NCBI RefSeq assembly: GCF_030518795.1
Contig: NZ_CP130427.1
Location: forward strand, 1,736,001 to 1,800,000
DNA: 64,000 nt
Source: Micromonospora sp. NBRC 110009
GTDB taxonomy: Bacteria > Actinomycetota > Actinomycetes > Mycobacteriales > Micromonosporaceae
Direction of reading: 5' to 3'
Shown: one piece after another, positions 55,090-63,414 of the stretch
Layout: each line of letters starts with the position of its first letter
Numbering within the stretch: the stretch's first letter is position 1
Position numbers and translations under genes: made by a program
Notes under the pieces: model-generated
Database searches by the model: none
Seen by the model: the letters and a program-made list of their open reading frames with translations, nothing else
Told to the model about the DNA's origin: nothing

Positions 55090-55129
55090 TCGGCTGGTCG
55101 CCCGGGAGAACCGTGGTTAGCGTGCCGCC

Positions 55130-56053
55130 ATGCCCCGCACGCTGCCGCTCGCCACGCTCACCGCCGATCTCGACGACCTGTTCGAGCTGGCGGACGCCGA
55201 GCCGGACACCGCCATGCGGCGGCACGTGCCGCGGGTGCACGACGAGGCCGGGATCGACTGGCGGCGGTACGTCACGCCCCGCTTCGCCGAGCGGTTCAAC
55301 GGCCTGATGATCGAGGGTCGCCCCGAGGTCGGCCGGGTCTTCGTCGCCTGCTTCCCGTCGGCGGAGGTTCTGGACCGGTGGCTGCCCGCCGCCGCGCCCG
55401 GCGACCTGCTGGTCACCCATCACCCGATCGACCTGCGCAACGGCCACCCGTCCGGGGTGTGGGCCGAGGGCTTCGTGCCCATCCCGGCCGCCCGCTTCGC
55501 GCAGCTCCGCGACGCCGGGCTCAGCCTCTACGCCTGCCACGCGCCGATGGACACCTCGCTGCGGGTCGGCACCGCCGCCGCCATCGTCGAGGCACTCGAC
55601 GGCACGATCGTGGACCGGTTCTGGCCGTACGGGGACGGACACGCCGGACTGCTCTGCGAGGTGCCGCCGCTGAGCAGTGCCGACCTGGTGACCCGGGCCC
55701 GCGAGATCTTCGGTGTGGACCTGGTCGAGGTGGCGGGGCGGCGGCGGGACGTGATCGAGCGGATCGCCGTGATCGGCGGCGTCGGCGATCACGTCGAGGA
55801 GATGGCGCACGCCGAGCGGCTCGGCGCGCAGGCATACCTGACCGGCGAGCTGCACGTCCGGATCGAGGGGGAGTACGGCCGCCGCAAGTTCGACCAGGTC
55901 CGCGAGTTCGCGGCCGGGACCCCGATGACCCTGGTCGGGGTGTCGCACGCGGCCAGCGAGCAGCTGGTGCTGGAGACCCAGCTCGCCGCCTGGTTCCGGG
56001 AGCGGCACGGGATCGAGGTCGTGCCGCTGCGGGAGCCGGAGTGGTGGCGCTGA
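55130..56053 (+). CDS. Nif3-like dinuclear metal centre protein
   Basis: Encodes 307 residues. The Nif3/DUF34 metal motifs appear as 'LVTHHPIDLR', 'YACHAPMDTS' and 'GVSHAASEQLVLE'. The protein is expected to be a hexameric toroid with a two-metal site; the family's reaction remains debated. TAGCGT ends six bases before the ATG (leaderless pattern). It follows the HAD gene by 40 bases but has its own promoter. Confidence 0.88.
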   Translation: MPRTLPLATLTADLDDLFELADAEPDTAMRRHVPRVHDEAGIDWRRYVTPRFAERFNGLMIEGRPEVGRVFVACFPSAEVLDRWLPAAAPGDLLVTHHPIDLRNGHPSGVWAEGFVPIPAARFAQLRDAGLSLYACHAPMDTSLRVGTAAAIVEALDGTIVDRFWPYGDGHAGLLCEVPPLSSADLVTRAREIFGVDLVEVAGRRRDVIERIAVIGGVGDHVEEMAHAERLGAQAYLTGELHVRIEGEYGRRKFDQVREFAAGTPMTLVGVSHAASEQLVLETQLAAWFRERHGIEVVPLREPEWWR

Positions 56054-56071
56054 CGGGAGCGCCCTCCCGTC
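56052..56071. terminator. Hairpin overlapping the Nif3-like stop codon
   Basis: Perfect 8-bp stem GACGGGAG/CTCCCGTC with a four-base loop starting inside the TGA, between convergent genes. Confidence 0.7.
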
Positions 56072-56243
56072 CCTGGTGCGAACGGGAGTGCGCCCGGTCG
56101 GATCAGTTGGTGACGATCCGGGAGAGCACGTCGTGCACCACCACGCAACCGCAGCCACCGACCGACGGCGTGACGGCGGAATGAACGGGGCACGGCGGTT
56201 GCCCGACTTTTGTCGCCTCGGCAACGACCGGCCCGACGCCAGG

Positions 56244-56699
56244 TCAGGGGCGCTGCGGGTGCGGGTCGAGCGGGCGCTCGAAGAAGCTCTCCAGCACCAC
56301 CACGGTCTGGGTGCCGGTGACGCCCTCCACCTCGAAGAGCCGGCGCAGGCTGGCCTGGAGTTGCTCGGGCGTACCGACCCGGATCTTGACCAGCAGCGAG
56401 GCGGGGCCGGCGATGACGTGCGCCTCCTCCACCTCGGGCAGCGCGGCCAGTGCCTCGTGGGTGGGCCGGTCGCCCATCCAGGCGTTCGCCTCGACCAGCA
56501 CGAACGCCAGCACGCCCCGGCCGACCGCCCCCGGGTCGACGTCCACCGTGGTCCGCCGGATCACCCCCTGCTCGCGCAGCTTCCGGACCCGGTCGTGGAC
56601 GGCGCCGGTGGAGAGCCCGACCGCGCCCGCCAGCGTGGCGTACGACTGGGTGGCGTCGCTTTGCAGCGCGGCGAGCAACTTCCGGTCCACCTCGTCCAC
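56244..56699 (-). CDS. Lrp/AsnC family transcriptional regulator
   Basis: Encodes 151 residues. The N-terminal helix-turn-helix is 'YATLAGAVGLSTGAVHDRVRK'-like (split here), and the C-terminal RAM ligand-binding domain has 'FVLVEANAWMG' and 'EEAHVIAGPASLLVKIRV'. GTG at 56,699 follows GGAGGAGG; an upstream in-frame start lacks this. It is divergent from the SMP-30 gene across repeated GTTCGG half-sites and probably regulates it. Confidence 0.92.
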   Translation of the reverse strand: MDEVDRKLLAALQSDATQSYATLAGAVGLSTGAVHDRVRKLREQGVIRRTTVDVDPGAVGRGVLAFVLVEANAWMGDRPTHEALAALPEVEEAHVIAGPASLLVKIRVGTPEQLQASLRRLFEVEGVTGTQTVVVLESFFERPLDPHPQRP

Positions 56700-56711
56700 A
56701 GCTCCTCCTCC

Positions 56712-56769
56712 GTTCGGTGATTTTCCACTCTGCCGATCCAAGTTCGGTCATGTTAGCTTGCTTCCGAAC
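56712..56769. promoter_or_regulatory. Candidate Lrp operator between lrp and SMP-30 genes
   Basis: GTTCGG occurs at 56,712-56,717 and 56,742-56,747 (30 bases apart, about three helical turns), and its complement CCGAAC at 56,764-56,769. Two are arranged as an inverted repeat. Phased half-sites are typical for Lrp-type octamers. Confidence 0.55.
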
Positions 56770-56793
56770 GTGAGTCACCGAGTGGAGGCGGTC

Positions 56794-57699
56794 GTGACCG
56801 ATCGGTTCAGGACGCGGTTCGAAGTGCTCGACGAACGGTTCCGTCGGGTCAACGGCGACGAGTGGGTGGCGTGCCTCTGGACCGGCGGCCGCTGGCTGGA
56901 GGGCCCGGCCTGGTTCCCCGCCGGGCGCCACCTGGTCTTCAGCGACATCCCCAACGACCGGCTGCTGCGCTGGGACGAGACCAGCGGCACCGTCGGGGTG
57001 TTCCGGCAACCGGCCGGCTACGCCAACGGGCACACCGTCGACCGGCGGGGGCGGCTGGTGAGCTGCGAGCAGGGCCGGCGGCGGGTCACCCGCACCGAGG
57101 CGGACGGCACCGACACCGTGCTCGCCGAGCGCTGGCAGGGCCGGCGCCTCAACAGCCCGAACGACGTCGTCGAGCACTCCGACGGGTCGATCTGGTTCAC
57201 CGACCCCAGCTACGGCATCGACAGCGACTACGAGGGGCACCGGGCGGAGAGCGAGATCGGCGGCAACCACGTCTACCGGGTCGACCCGCACGACGGCGTG
57301 GTGCACCTCGTCGCCGACGACTTCGGGCAGCCCAACGGCCTGGCCTTCAGCCCCGACGAGTCCCAGCTCTACGTCGTCGACACGCGGGCGAGGCACCTGC
57401 GCCGGTTCCAGGTGACCGAGAAGGGCACGCTGCGCGGCGGGGACGTCTTCGCCACCTGCGACGCCGGCTCCTTCGACGGGATACGCCTCGACGACGCGGG
57501 GCGGGTCTGGGCCGCCGCGCACGACGGGCTGCACTGCTTCGACCCGGACGGCACCCTGCTCGGCAAGCTGCACCTGCCCGAGGTCGTCGCCAACTTCACC
57601 TTCGGCGGGCCGAAGCGCAACGAGCTCTACATCTGCGCCTCCAGCTCGCTGTTCAGCCTGCGGGTGAACATCAGCGGGGTCCGCTACCCGGGTTGGTGA
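56794..57699 (+). CDS. SMP-30/gluconolactonase family protein
   Basis: Encodes 301 residues forming a six-bladed propeller. Conserved stretches are 'WLEGPAWFPAGRHLVFSDIP' (metal-binding Glu), 'LNSPNDVVEHSDGSIWFTDP' (Asn and Asp), 'QPNGLAFSPDES' and 'SFDGIRLDDAGRVW'. The family hydrolyses sugar lactones such as gluconolactone with a divalent metal. GGAGG lies five bases before the GTG chosen; an upstream GTG (56,770) is less well placed. Confidence 0.92.
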   Translation: MTDRFRTRFEVLDERFRRVNGDEWVACLWTGGRWLEGPAWFPAGRHLVFSDIPNDRLLRWDETSGTVGVFRQPAGYANGHTVDRRGRLVSCEQGRRRVTRTEADGTDTVLAERWQGRRLNSPNDVVEHSDGSIWFTDPSYGIDSDYEGHRAESEIGGNHVYRVDPHDGVVHLVADDFGQPNGLAFSPDESQLYVVDTRARHLRRFQVTEKGTLRGGDVFATCDAGSFDGIRLDDAGRVWAAAHDGLHCFDPDGTLLGKLHLPEVVANFTFGGPKRNELYICASSSLFSLRVNISGVRYPGW

Positions 57700-57756
57700 T
57701 CATTCCTCCGGGCGATCCGCCGGAGGATCTCCACTTCGCCGCGCCCGGACGGACCA

Positions 57757-57791
57757 CTCCCGGGCCGTCCCACGCGGGGACGGCCCGGGAG
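57757..57791. terminator. Bidirectional terminator
   Basis: Near-perfect inverted repeat CTCCCGGGCCGTCCC / GGGACGGCCCGGGAG with a short loop, between convergent genes. Confidence 0.85.
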
Positions 57792-57801
57792 GCGGGCGGG
57801 G

Positions 57802-57984
57802 TCAGCGGTCGCGGTCGCCCTGACCGGTACGCTGCTGCGCCATCTCGACACCCTTGTCGATCTGCTCGTCGTACTTCCCGCCGGTGCGCCGGTCGGCCTG
57901 CTCACCGGCCTTCTCGATGCCCTGGTCGACCTGCTTGTCGTGCTTATCGGCGAAGTCCTGGGCCTTGTCCATGAAGTCGCTCAT
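57802..57984 (-). CDS. MT0933-like small protein (antitoxin family)
   Basis: Encodes 60 residues, highly charged and helical ('MSDFMDKAQDFADKHDKQVD' start, 'GQGDRDR' end), matching the actinobacterial MT0933/Rv0909-like family annotated as antitoxin. No toxin gene is adjacent, so a stress-protein role akin to CsbD is equally possible. GGAGGGAG precedes the ATG. Confidence 0.82.
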   Translation of the reverse strand: MSDFMDKAQDFADKHDKQVDQGIEKAGEQADRRTGGKYDEQIDKGVEMAQQRTGQGDRDR

Positions 57985-58119
57985 GTCGCATCTCCCTCCG
58001 TCCCCTCCAGCCTTCCCTGACGCCGGGGGCACAAACGCGACGCCGCGGGGCCGGGACCGCCGCCGGGTGTCGGATCGATGCCCGTCGGGTACCGAACGGC
58101 CACGATCGAGGAGGACGAC

Positions 58120-59217
58120 GTGGACGACAACGGCACCGAGGCGACGGCCCGGCGAACCCGGATGGCCGGCCCCCGGCAGGCGTGGGCGGAGCTGCCCTGG
58201 CCGGTCCGGACCGCCGTGACATGGAGCGCGTGCCTGGTGGTCGTGGTCACCGGGCTCTGGCTGCTCGGGAAGATCGCGGTGCTGCTGGCGCCGCTGGCCG
58301 TCGCGCTGGCCGGCACCCTCTTCCTCACCGCCCTGCTCGACCCGGTGCTGCTCCTGCTGCGCCGGATCCGGGTGCCGGCGGCCCCGGCCGCCCTGCTCAC
58401 CATCCTGCTGCTGCTCGGGGTCCTGGTCGGGGTCGGCGTGCTGGTGTGGAACCTGACCGCGAGCCAGTTCGGCGAGCTGACCCAGCAGCTCGACCAGGGG
58501 TTGCAGCGCAGCCGGGACTTCGTCACGTCCAGCCTGCCGATCACCGACGCGCAGCTGGACAAGCTGCTCCGGCAGACCCGGGAGGGGCTCAGCGGCAGCG
58601 CCCCCGATCCGGTCGGCGGGGCGCGGACCGCCGCCGAGGTGGCCGGCTCGCTGCTGCTGGCCCTGGTCCTGCTCTTCTTCCTGCTCAAGGACGGCCGGTC
58701 GATGTGGCGCTGGGTGCTGCGCCGGATGACCGGCCCGCGCCGGGAGCTCACCGCCGACGCGGGTCGGGCCGGCTGGCGGACCCTCGGCGCGTACAGCCGG
58801 GGCACGATGATCATCGCGGCGATCGACGCGATCGGGATTGGGCTGGCCCTGGTGCTGCTCGGCGTCCCGCTGGCCCTGCCGCTCGCCCTGATCACCTTCG
58901 TCGGCGGGTTCGTGCCGATCATCGGCGCGACGGTGGCCGGGGCGATCGCCGTGCTGGTCGCCCTCGCCGCCAACGGCCCCACCACCGCGCTGCTCACCCT
59001 CGCCGCCGTGATCGCCGTGCAGCAGATCGAGGGCAACCTGCTGGAGCCGCTGGTGATGAAGCGGCAGGTGCAGCTCCACCCGGCGGTCATCCTGGTCGTG
59101 GTCAGCGCCGGCACCCTGGTCGCCGGCATCGCCGGGGCGTTCGTCTCGGTCCCGATCGCGGCGGTCACCTGGCGCGTTCTCGACACGGTCCAGCGCCACC
59201 GGGCGGCCGCCGCCTGA
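58120..59217 (+). CDS. AI-2E family transporter
   Basis: Encodes 365 residues from a GTG behind GAGGAGG. About eight membrane helices and a cytosolic/extracytoplasmic helical region (about 120-170) are present. The C-terminal 'EGNLLEPLVMKRQVQLHPAV' is the family signature. Members include the TqsA-type autoinducer-2 exporter and Na+/H+ antiporters; substrate unknown here. Confidence 0.88.
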   Translation: MDDNGTEATARRTRMAGPRQAWAELPWPVRTAVTWSACLVVVVTGLWLLGKIAVLLAPLAVALAGTLFLTALLDPVLLLLRRIRVPAAPAALLTILLLLGVLVGVGVLVWNLTASQFGELTQQLDQGLQRSRDFVTSSLPITDAQLDKLLRQTREGLSGSAPDPVGGARTAAEVAGSLLLALVLLFFLLKDGRSMWRWVLRRMTGPRRELTADAGRAGWRTLGAYSRGTMIIAAIDAIGIGLALVLLGVPLALPLALITFVGGFVPIIGATVAGAIAVLVALAANGPTTALLTLAAVIAVQQIEGNLLEPLVMKRQVQLHPAVILVVVSAGTLVAGIAGAFVSVPIAAVTWRVLDTVQRHRAAAA

Positions 59218-59229
59218 CCGACGCCCGGG

Positions 59230-59889
59230 TCAGGCGGGATGCGGCGTACGCAGGTGGCTGGCGAACCAGGTGCCCGCCTGCTCGGCCACCTGGTCGAGGG
59301 CGCCGGGCTCCTCGAAGAGGTGGGTGGCGCCGGGGACGATGCGCAGCTCGGCGACGTCGCCCAGGGCGTCCCGGGCCTGCTCGTTGAGCACGATCACCTC
59401 CTCGTCCAGCCCGCCGACCACGAGCAGCGTCGGGGCGCGTACCGCCGACAACGAGCTGCCGGCGAGGTCCGGCCGACCACCACGGGACACCACGGCGGCC
59501 ACCTGATCCGGGCGGGCGGCCGCGGCGACCAGGGCGGCGGCCGCGCCGGTGCTGGCACCGAAGAGCCCGATCGGCAGCCGCCCCAGCGTCGGTTCGGCGG
59601 CCATCCAGTCGACGATGGCGGCCAGCCGCTCGGCGAGCATCCCGATGTCGAAGCGCAGCTCGGCGGTGACCGAGTCCCGCACGTCCTCCTCCGGAGTGAG
59701 CAGGTCGACCAGCACGGTGGCCAGCGCCCGGTCGTTGAGCTGGTGCGCCACCGCCACGTTGCGCGGGCTGTGCCGCGAGCTGCCGCTGCCGTGCGCGAAG
59801 AGCACCACTCCCACCGCTCCACCGGGCACGATCACGTCGGCGGGCAGCCCGCCGTCCACCACCGGCACCGTCACCTCACGCGTCTCCAT
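59230..59889 (-). CDS. Dienelactone-hydrolase-type alpha/beta hydrolase
   Basis: Encodes 219 residues. Nucleophile Ser in 'GLFGASTGAAAAL', Asp in 'VVGGLDEEVI' and His in 'GATHLFEEPGALD' form the triad. GGAGG precedes the ATG. It is divergent from the MerR gene and may share its operator. The substrate is unknown. Confidence 0.88.
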   Translation of the reverse strand: METREVTVPVVDGGLPADVIVPGGAVGVVLFAHGSGSSRHSPRNVAVAHQLNDRALATVLVDLLTPEEDVRDSVTAELRFDIGMLAERLAAIVDWMAAEPTLGRLPIGLFGASTGAAAALVAAAARPDQVAAVVSRGGRPDLAGSSLSAVRAPTLLVVGGLDEEVIVLNEQARDALGDVAELRIVPGATHLFEEPGALDQVAEQAGTWFASHLRTPHPA

Positions 59890-59956
59890 GTCACCCACCT
59901 CCCCCGGCCGGATACCCCCACCCACTCCTCCCTCACCTCCCCGTCCGCTGCGTGGC

Positions 59957-59987
59957 TTGCCTTGACGTCGGCGGCAAGGTTTAGCGT
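59957..59987 (+). promoter_or_regulatory. MerR-type promoter with 19-bp spacer
   Basis: TTGCCT (59,957-59,962) and TAGCGT (59,982-59,987) are separated by 19 bases. The dyad CCTTG...CAAGG (59,960-59,964 and 59,975-59,979) lies over the spacer. Overlong spacers twisted into activity by a bound MerR dimer are the class hallmark. Confidence 0.7.
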
Positions 59988-60021
59988 GGGGTGCCGAGGG
60001 AGGGCGGGCCGGGAGGTGGCG

Positions 60022-60414
60022 ATGCGGATCGGTGAGCTGGCGGAACGGGCCGGCACGAGCACCCGGACCCTGCGGTACTACGAGACCCAGGGGCTGGTCC
60101 GGCCGCGCCGCTCCGCCAACGGTTACCGGGTCTACGACGAGGCGGAGCTGCGCGTCGTGCACGAGATCCGGGCGCTGCTGGCGGTGGGTTTCGGCCTGGA
60201 CGACATCCGGCCGTTCGTGGCCTGCCTGCGGGCCGGCAACAGCTCCGGCGACGTGTGCCCGGATTCCGTCGCGGTGCTGCGCCGCAAGCTGGCCGAGGTG
60301 GACGACTACCTCGACCGGCTCGGCGCGGTCCGCCGACAGCTGCACGACCAGCTCGCCCGCGCGATCGCCCATCGGGAGGAAACATGCCTCAGGACACGCA
60401 ACAGGGTCGAATGA
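60022..60414 (+). CDS. MerR family transcriptional regulator
   Basis: Encodes 130 residues. The winged helix reads 'MRIGELAERAGTSTRTLRYY' with 'QGLVRPRRSANGYRVYDEAE', and the coiled-coil dimer helix follows. Two cysteines (in 'FVACLRAG' and 'DVCPDS') could be redox- or metal-sensing. Its 3' end overlaps the thioredoxin gene by 31 bases. An autoregulatory MerR-type promoter lies upstream. Confidence 0.93.
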   Translation: MRIGELAERAGTSTRTLRYYETQGLVRPRRSANGYRVYDEAELRVVHEIRALLAVGFGLDDIRPFVACLRAGNSSGDVCPDSVAVLRRKLAEVDDYLDRLGAVRRQLHDQLARAIAHREETCLRTRNRVE

Positions 60415-60731
60415 CCCCGGTCACCGACGCCACGTTCGCCGCCACCGTGCTGGCCAGCGACCGGCCGGTGGTGGTCGACTTCTGGGCGGAGTGGTGCCCG
60501 CCCTGCCGGCCGGTCGCCAGGCACCTGGCCGAGCTGGCCGAGGAGTTCGGCGACGCGCTGCGCTTCGTCACCGTCAACTCCGACGAGAACCCGGAGACCA
60601 CGCGGGCCTACCAGGTGATGTCGATGCCGACGATGCTCGTGTTCCGGGACGGGCAGGTGATCGGCTCGATCGTCGGCGCCCGCCCCAAGAACCACCTGCG
60701 GCTGAGCTTCGCCCGGCACCTGGACGGTTGA
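60384..60731 (+). CDS. Thioredoxin-like protein with WCPPC active site
   Basis: Encodes 115 residues of thioredoxin fold with 'VVDFWAEWCPPCRPVA' (Cys38, Cys41) and cis-Pro in 'MSMPTMLVF'. The active site is CPPC instead of CGPC, which in characterised thioredoxin-fold proteins shifts redox potential. GGGAGGAAAC precedes the ATG. Expression is evidently tied to the MerR gene, suggesting a redox-responsive unit. Confidence 0.93.
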   Translation: MPQDTQQGRMTPVTDATFAATVLASDRPVVVDFWAEWCPPCRPVARHLAELAEEFGDALRFVTVNSDENPETTRAYQVMSMPTMLVFRDGQVIGSIVGARPKNHLRLSFARHLDG

Positions 60732-60792
60732 GCCGCCACGGATCGGGAAGGCGCTGGGCGACCACGGACCCCGACCGATCGCGAGGATCGTC

Positions 60793-60972
60793 ATGGCGAA
60801 ACAGGACAGGTCCCGGCAGCAGGAGCTCACCGAGCAGAAGCGCCGCGAAGAGGAGTTGAGACGCTCGCAGGAGTGGGCGGACCACGCGGCCCTGGCCCGT
60901 ACCGCGGATGACCCGCAGGCGACCGCGCCGCGGGACGCGGGCGGCCGGCCGTCCAACGGCCGCCAGTTCTGA
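60793..60972 (+). CDS. Small hydrophilic protein, 59 residues
   Basis: A short frame starting 'MAKQDRSRQQELTEQKRREE' and ending 'GRPSNGRQF', with GAGGA before the ATG. It is highly charged and likely helical in its first half. No family recognised. It is easily missed by length cut-offs; codon use and the ribosome-binding site support it. Confidence 0.6.
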   Translation: MAKQDRSRQQELTEQKRREEELRRSQEWADHAALARTADDPQATAPRDAGGRPSNGRQF

Positions 60973-61041
60973 CGTACGCCGGACTCGGCTGCTCCAGCTC
61001 GGCGCGTCTGACGACCTGGAGCAGCCGCCCGGCCCGGCGTC

Positions 61042-63414
61042 TCAGCTGGCGTTCTCCGGCAGGTGCAGCAGGGGCGCCCGGCCCGGCGGCTGCTCCGGCG
61101 ACGGCCCGGACGGGCGGGCCGGCGGCACCGGCACGGTGACCGGCTGGTTGCCGGTGATCCGGATCGACTCGCCGTGGTGCCGCAGCTCCAGCATCGTGTT
61201 CCGTCCCTCCGCGCGCAGCGAGTACGTCGTCTGGTGCGGCCGGACGTCCACCCGCAGCCGCATCGATCGCCACTGCAGGGAGAACTCCAGGCGGCTGAGC
61301 CGGCTGGAGAGCCGGGGCGAGAACGAGAGCGTCCCGTCGTGGTCGCGCAGGCCGCCGAAGCCGGCGACCAGGGCGATCCAGGCCCCGGCCAGCGAGGCCA
61401 TGTGCACGCCGTCGCGGGTGTTCTCGTTCAGGTCGTGCAGGTCCATCAGCGCGGCCTCGCGCAGGTAGCGGTGGGCCAGTTCGGGGTGGCCCACCTCGGC
61501 CGCCATCACCGCCTGGGTGCAGGCGCTCAACGAGGAGTCCCGGACGGTGCGCCGCTCGTAGTAGAGGAAGTTGCGCAGCTTGTCCACGTCGCTGAACGCG
61601 TCGCCGCGCCAGTGCATGGCGAGGACCAGGTCCGCCTGCTTGACGACCTGCTTGCGATAGAGGTCGAAGTACGGGTAGTGCAGCAGCAGCGGGTACTTCT
61701 CCGGCGGGGTGTGCTCGAAGTCCCACTCCTGCAACCGGGTGAAGCCCTCCACCTGCTCGTGCACCTGGAGTTCCTCGTCGTACGGGAGGTGCATGGCGTG
61801 CGCGGCGTCCCGCCAGGCGGCCGCCTCCTCCTCGCTGACGCCGAGGTCGAGGGCCTGGTCCCGGTGGCGCATCGCGCAGTCGGCGGCGGTGATCAGGTTC
61901 CGCTGCGCCATCAGGTTGGTGTAGATGTTGTCGTTCTTGACCGCGGTGTACTCGTCCGGGCCGGTCACCCCGTCGATGTGGAACTGCCCGTCGCGGTCGT
62001 GGTGGCCGAGCGAGCGCCAGAGCCGGGCGGTCTCCACCAGCAACTCCAGGCCGATCTCCCGTTCAAGGGCGGCGTCCCCGGTGACCAGCACGTAGCGGCG
62101 CAGCGCGTCGGCGACGCCGGCGGCGATGTGGAACGCGGCCGTGCCGGCCGGCCAGTACGCCGACGACTCGGGACCCTCGATGGTGCGCCACGGGAAGGCG
62201 GCCCCGCTCAGGTTCAACGTCCGGGCTCGCTCCTGCGCCTGGCTCAGCGTGCCGTAGCGCCAGTGCAGCGCGTCCCGCACCGCCGTCGGCTGGGTGTACG
62301 TGAGCACCGGCAGCACGAACATCTCGGTGTCCCAGAACGCGTGCCCGTCGTACCCGGGACCGGTGAGCCCCTTCGCGGCGATCGGGCGGCGTTCCGCCCG
62401 GGCACCGGCCTGCAGCACGTGGAAGAGCCCGAACCGGACCGCCTGCTGCACCTCCGGGTCGCCCTCCACCCGCACGTCGGCGGCGTCCCAGAACTCGTCC
62501 AGGTATTCCCGCTGCTCCCGCCGCAGCCCGTCCCAGCCGTCCAGCCGGGCGGCGGCCAGGGCCGCCCCGACCTGGTCGCGCAGCGCCGGCAGCGAGCGCC
62601 GGCTGGACCAGCCGTACGCCAGGTACTTCACCACGCGCAGCGTCTGGCCCGGCTTGAGCACGCAGCCGATGGTGGTGCGGACCCAGTCCTCGTACCCCTC
62701 GGACTCGATGGTGGTGCGTTCCGGGCCGTGCACGTCGTGCGCCATCGCGGCGGCGACCCGCAGGCCGCTGACCTTGGTCCGGTGGATGAGCAGCCCGCCG
62801 TCGTCGGTGGTCAGCTCCTCCTCGGCCTGCAGCGGCGACTCCAGCACCGCGGCCACCCGGGGGTCGCGGCTCTGCGGCGGCAGGGCCTCGTTGGCGACCA
62901 GCTCGGACTGGAGGATCAGCCGCAGTGGGCCCTCGAGCGCCTCGACCTCGTAGTTGATCGCGGCGACCGCCCGCTGGGTGAACGACACCAGCCGGGTGCT
63001 GCGGACCTTGACCTCCCGCCCGGCCGGGGAACGCCAGTGCACCTCCCGGTGCAGGGTGCCGGCCCGCAGGTCGAGCACCCGCTCGTGGGAGAGCAGCTCG
63101 CCGTAGCGGACGTCGAGCGGCTCGTCGTCGACCAGCAGCCGGATGAGCTTGCCGTTGGTGACGTTGACGATGGTCTGGCCGGACTCGGGGAAGCCGAAAC
63201 CGGCCTCCGCGTACGGCAGCGGGCGCAGCTCGTAGAAGGAGTTCAGGTAGGTGCCGGGGAGGCCGTGCGGTTCCCCCTCGTCCAGGTTGCCGCGCAGCCC
63301 GACGTGCCCGTTGGAGAGGGCGAAGACCGACTCGGACTGGGCCAGCACGTCCATGTCGAGGCGGACCTCGCGGACGTGCCACGGCTCGACCGGATAGGCC
63401 CGCTCGCGGATCAC
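61042..63414 (-). CDS. GH65 disaccharide phosphorylase
   Basis: Encodes 790 residues with the GH65 domain order: N-terminal beta-sandwich (about 1-270), linker helices, (alpha/alpha)6 catalytic barrel and C-terminal sheet. The catalytic acid is Glu488 in '[16 protein letters not shown]'. The phosphate-binding region near '[14 protein letters not shown]' is at the C-terminus. Family members phosphorolyse maltose, trehalose or kojibiose to glucose and beta-glucose 1-phosphate. The start overlaps the stop of the beta-phosphoglucomutase gene by four bases, which supports a phosphorylase role. Confidence 0.93.
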   Translation of the reverse strand: MIRERAYPVEPWHVREVRLDMDVLAQSESVFALSNGHVGLRGNLDEGEPHGLPGTYLNSFYELRPLPYAEAGFGFPESGQTIVNVTNGKLIRLLVDDEPLDVRYGELLSHERVLDLRAGTLHREVHWRSPAGREVKVRSTRLVSFTQRAVAAINYEVEALEGPLRLILQSELVANEALPPQSRDPRVAAVLESPLQAEEELTTDDGGLLIHRTKVSGLRVAAAMAHDVHGPERTTIESEGYEDWVRTTIGCVLKPGQTLRVVKYLAYGWSSRRSLPALRDQVGAALAAARLDGWDGLRREQREYLDEFWDAADVRVEGDPEVQQAVRFGLFHVLQAGARAERRPIAAKGLTGPGYDGHAFWDTEMFVLPVLTYTQPTAVRDALHWRYGTLSQAQERARTLNLSGAAFPWRTIEGPESSAYWPAGTAAFHIAAGVADALRRYVLVTGDAALEREIGLELLVETARLWRSLGHHDRDGQFHIDGVTGPDEYTAVKNDNIYTNLMAQRNLITAADCAMRHRDQALDLGVSEEEAAAWRDAAHAMHLPYDEELQVHEQVEGFTRLQEWDFEHTPPEKYPLLLHYPYFDLYRKQVVKQADLVLAMHWRGDAFSDVDKLRNFLYYERRTVRDSSLSACTQAVMAAEVGHPELAHRYLREAALMDLHDLNENTRDGVHMASLAGAWIALVAGFGGLRDHDGTLSFSPRLSSRLSRLEFSLQWRSMRLRVDVRPHQTTYSLRAEGRNTMLELRHHGESIRITGNQPVTVPVPPARPSGPSPEQPPGRAPLLHLPENAS

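Noticed and set aside
57802..57984. A complete toxin-antitoxin pair around the MT0933-like protein
   Set aside because: No toxin-like gene is adjacent on either side; neighbours are a lactonase and a permease.
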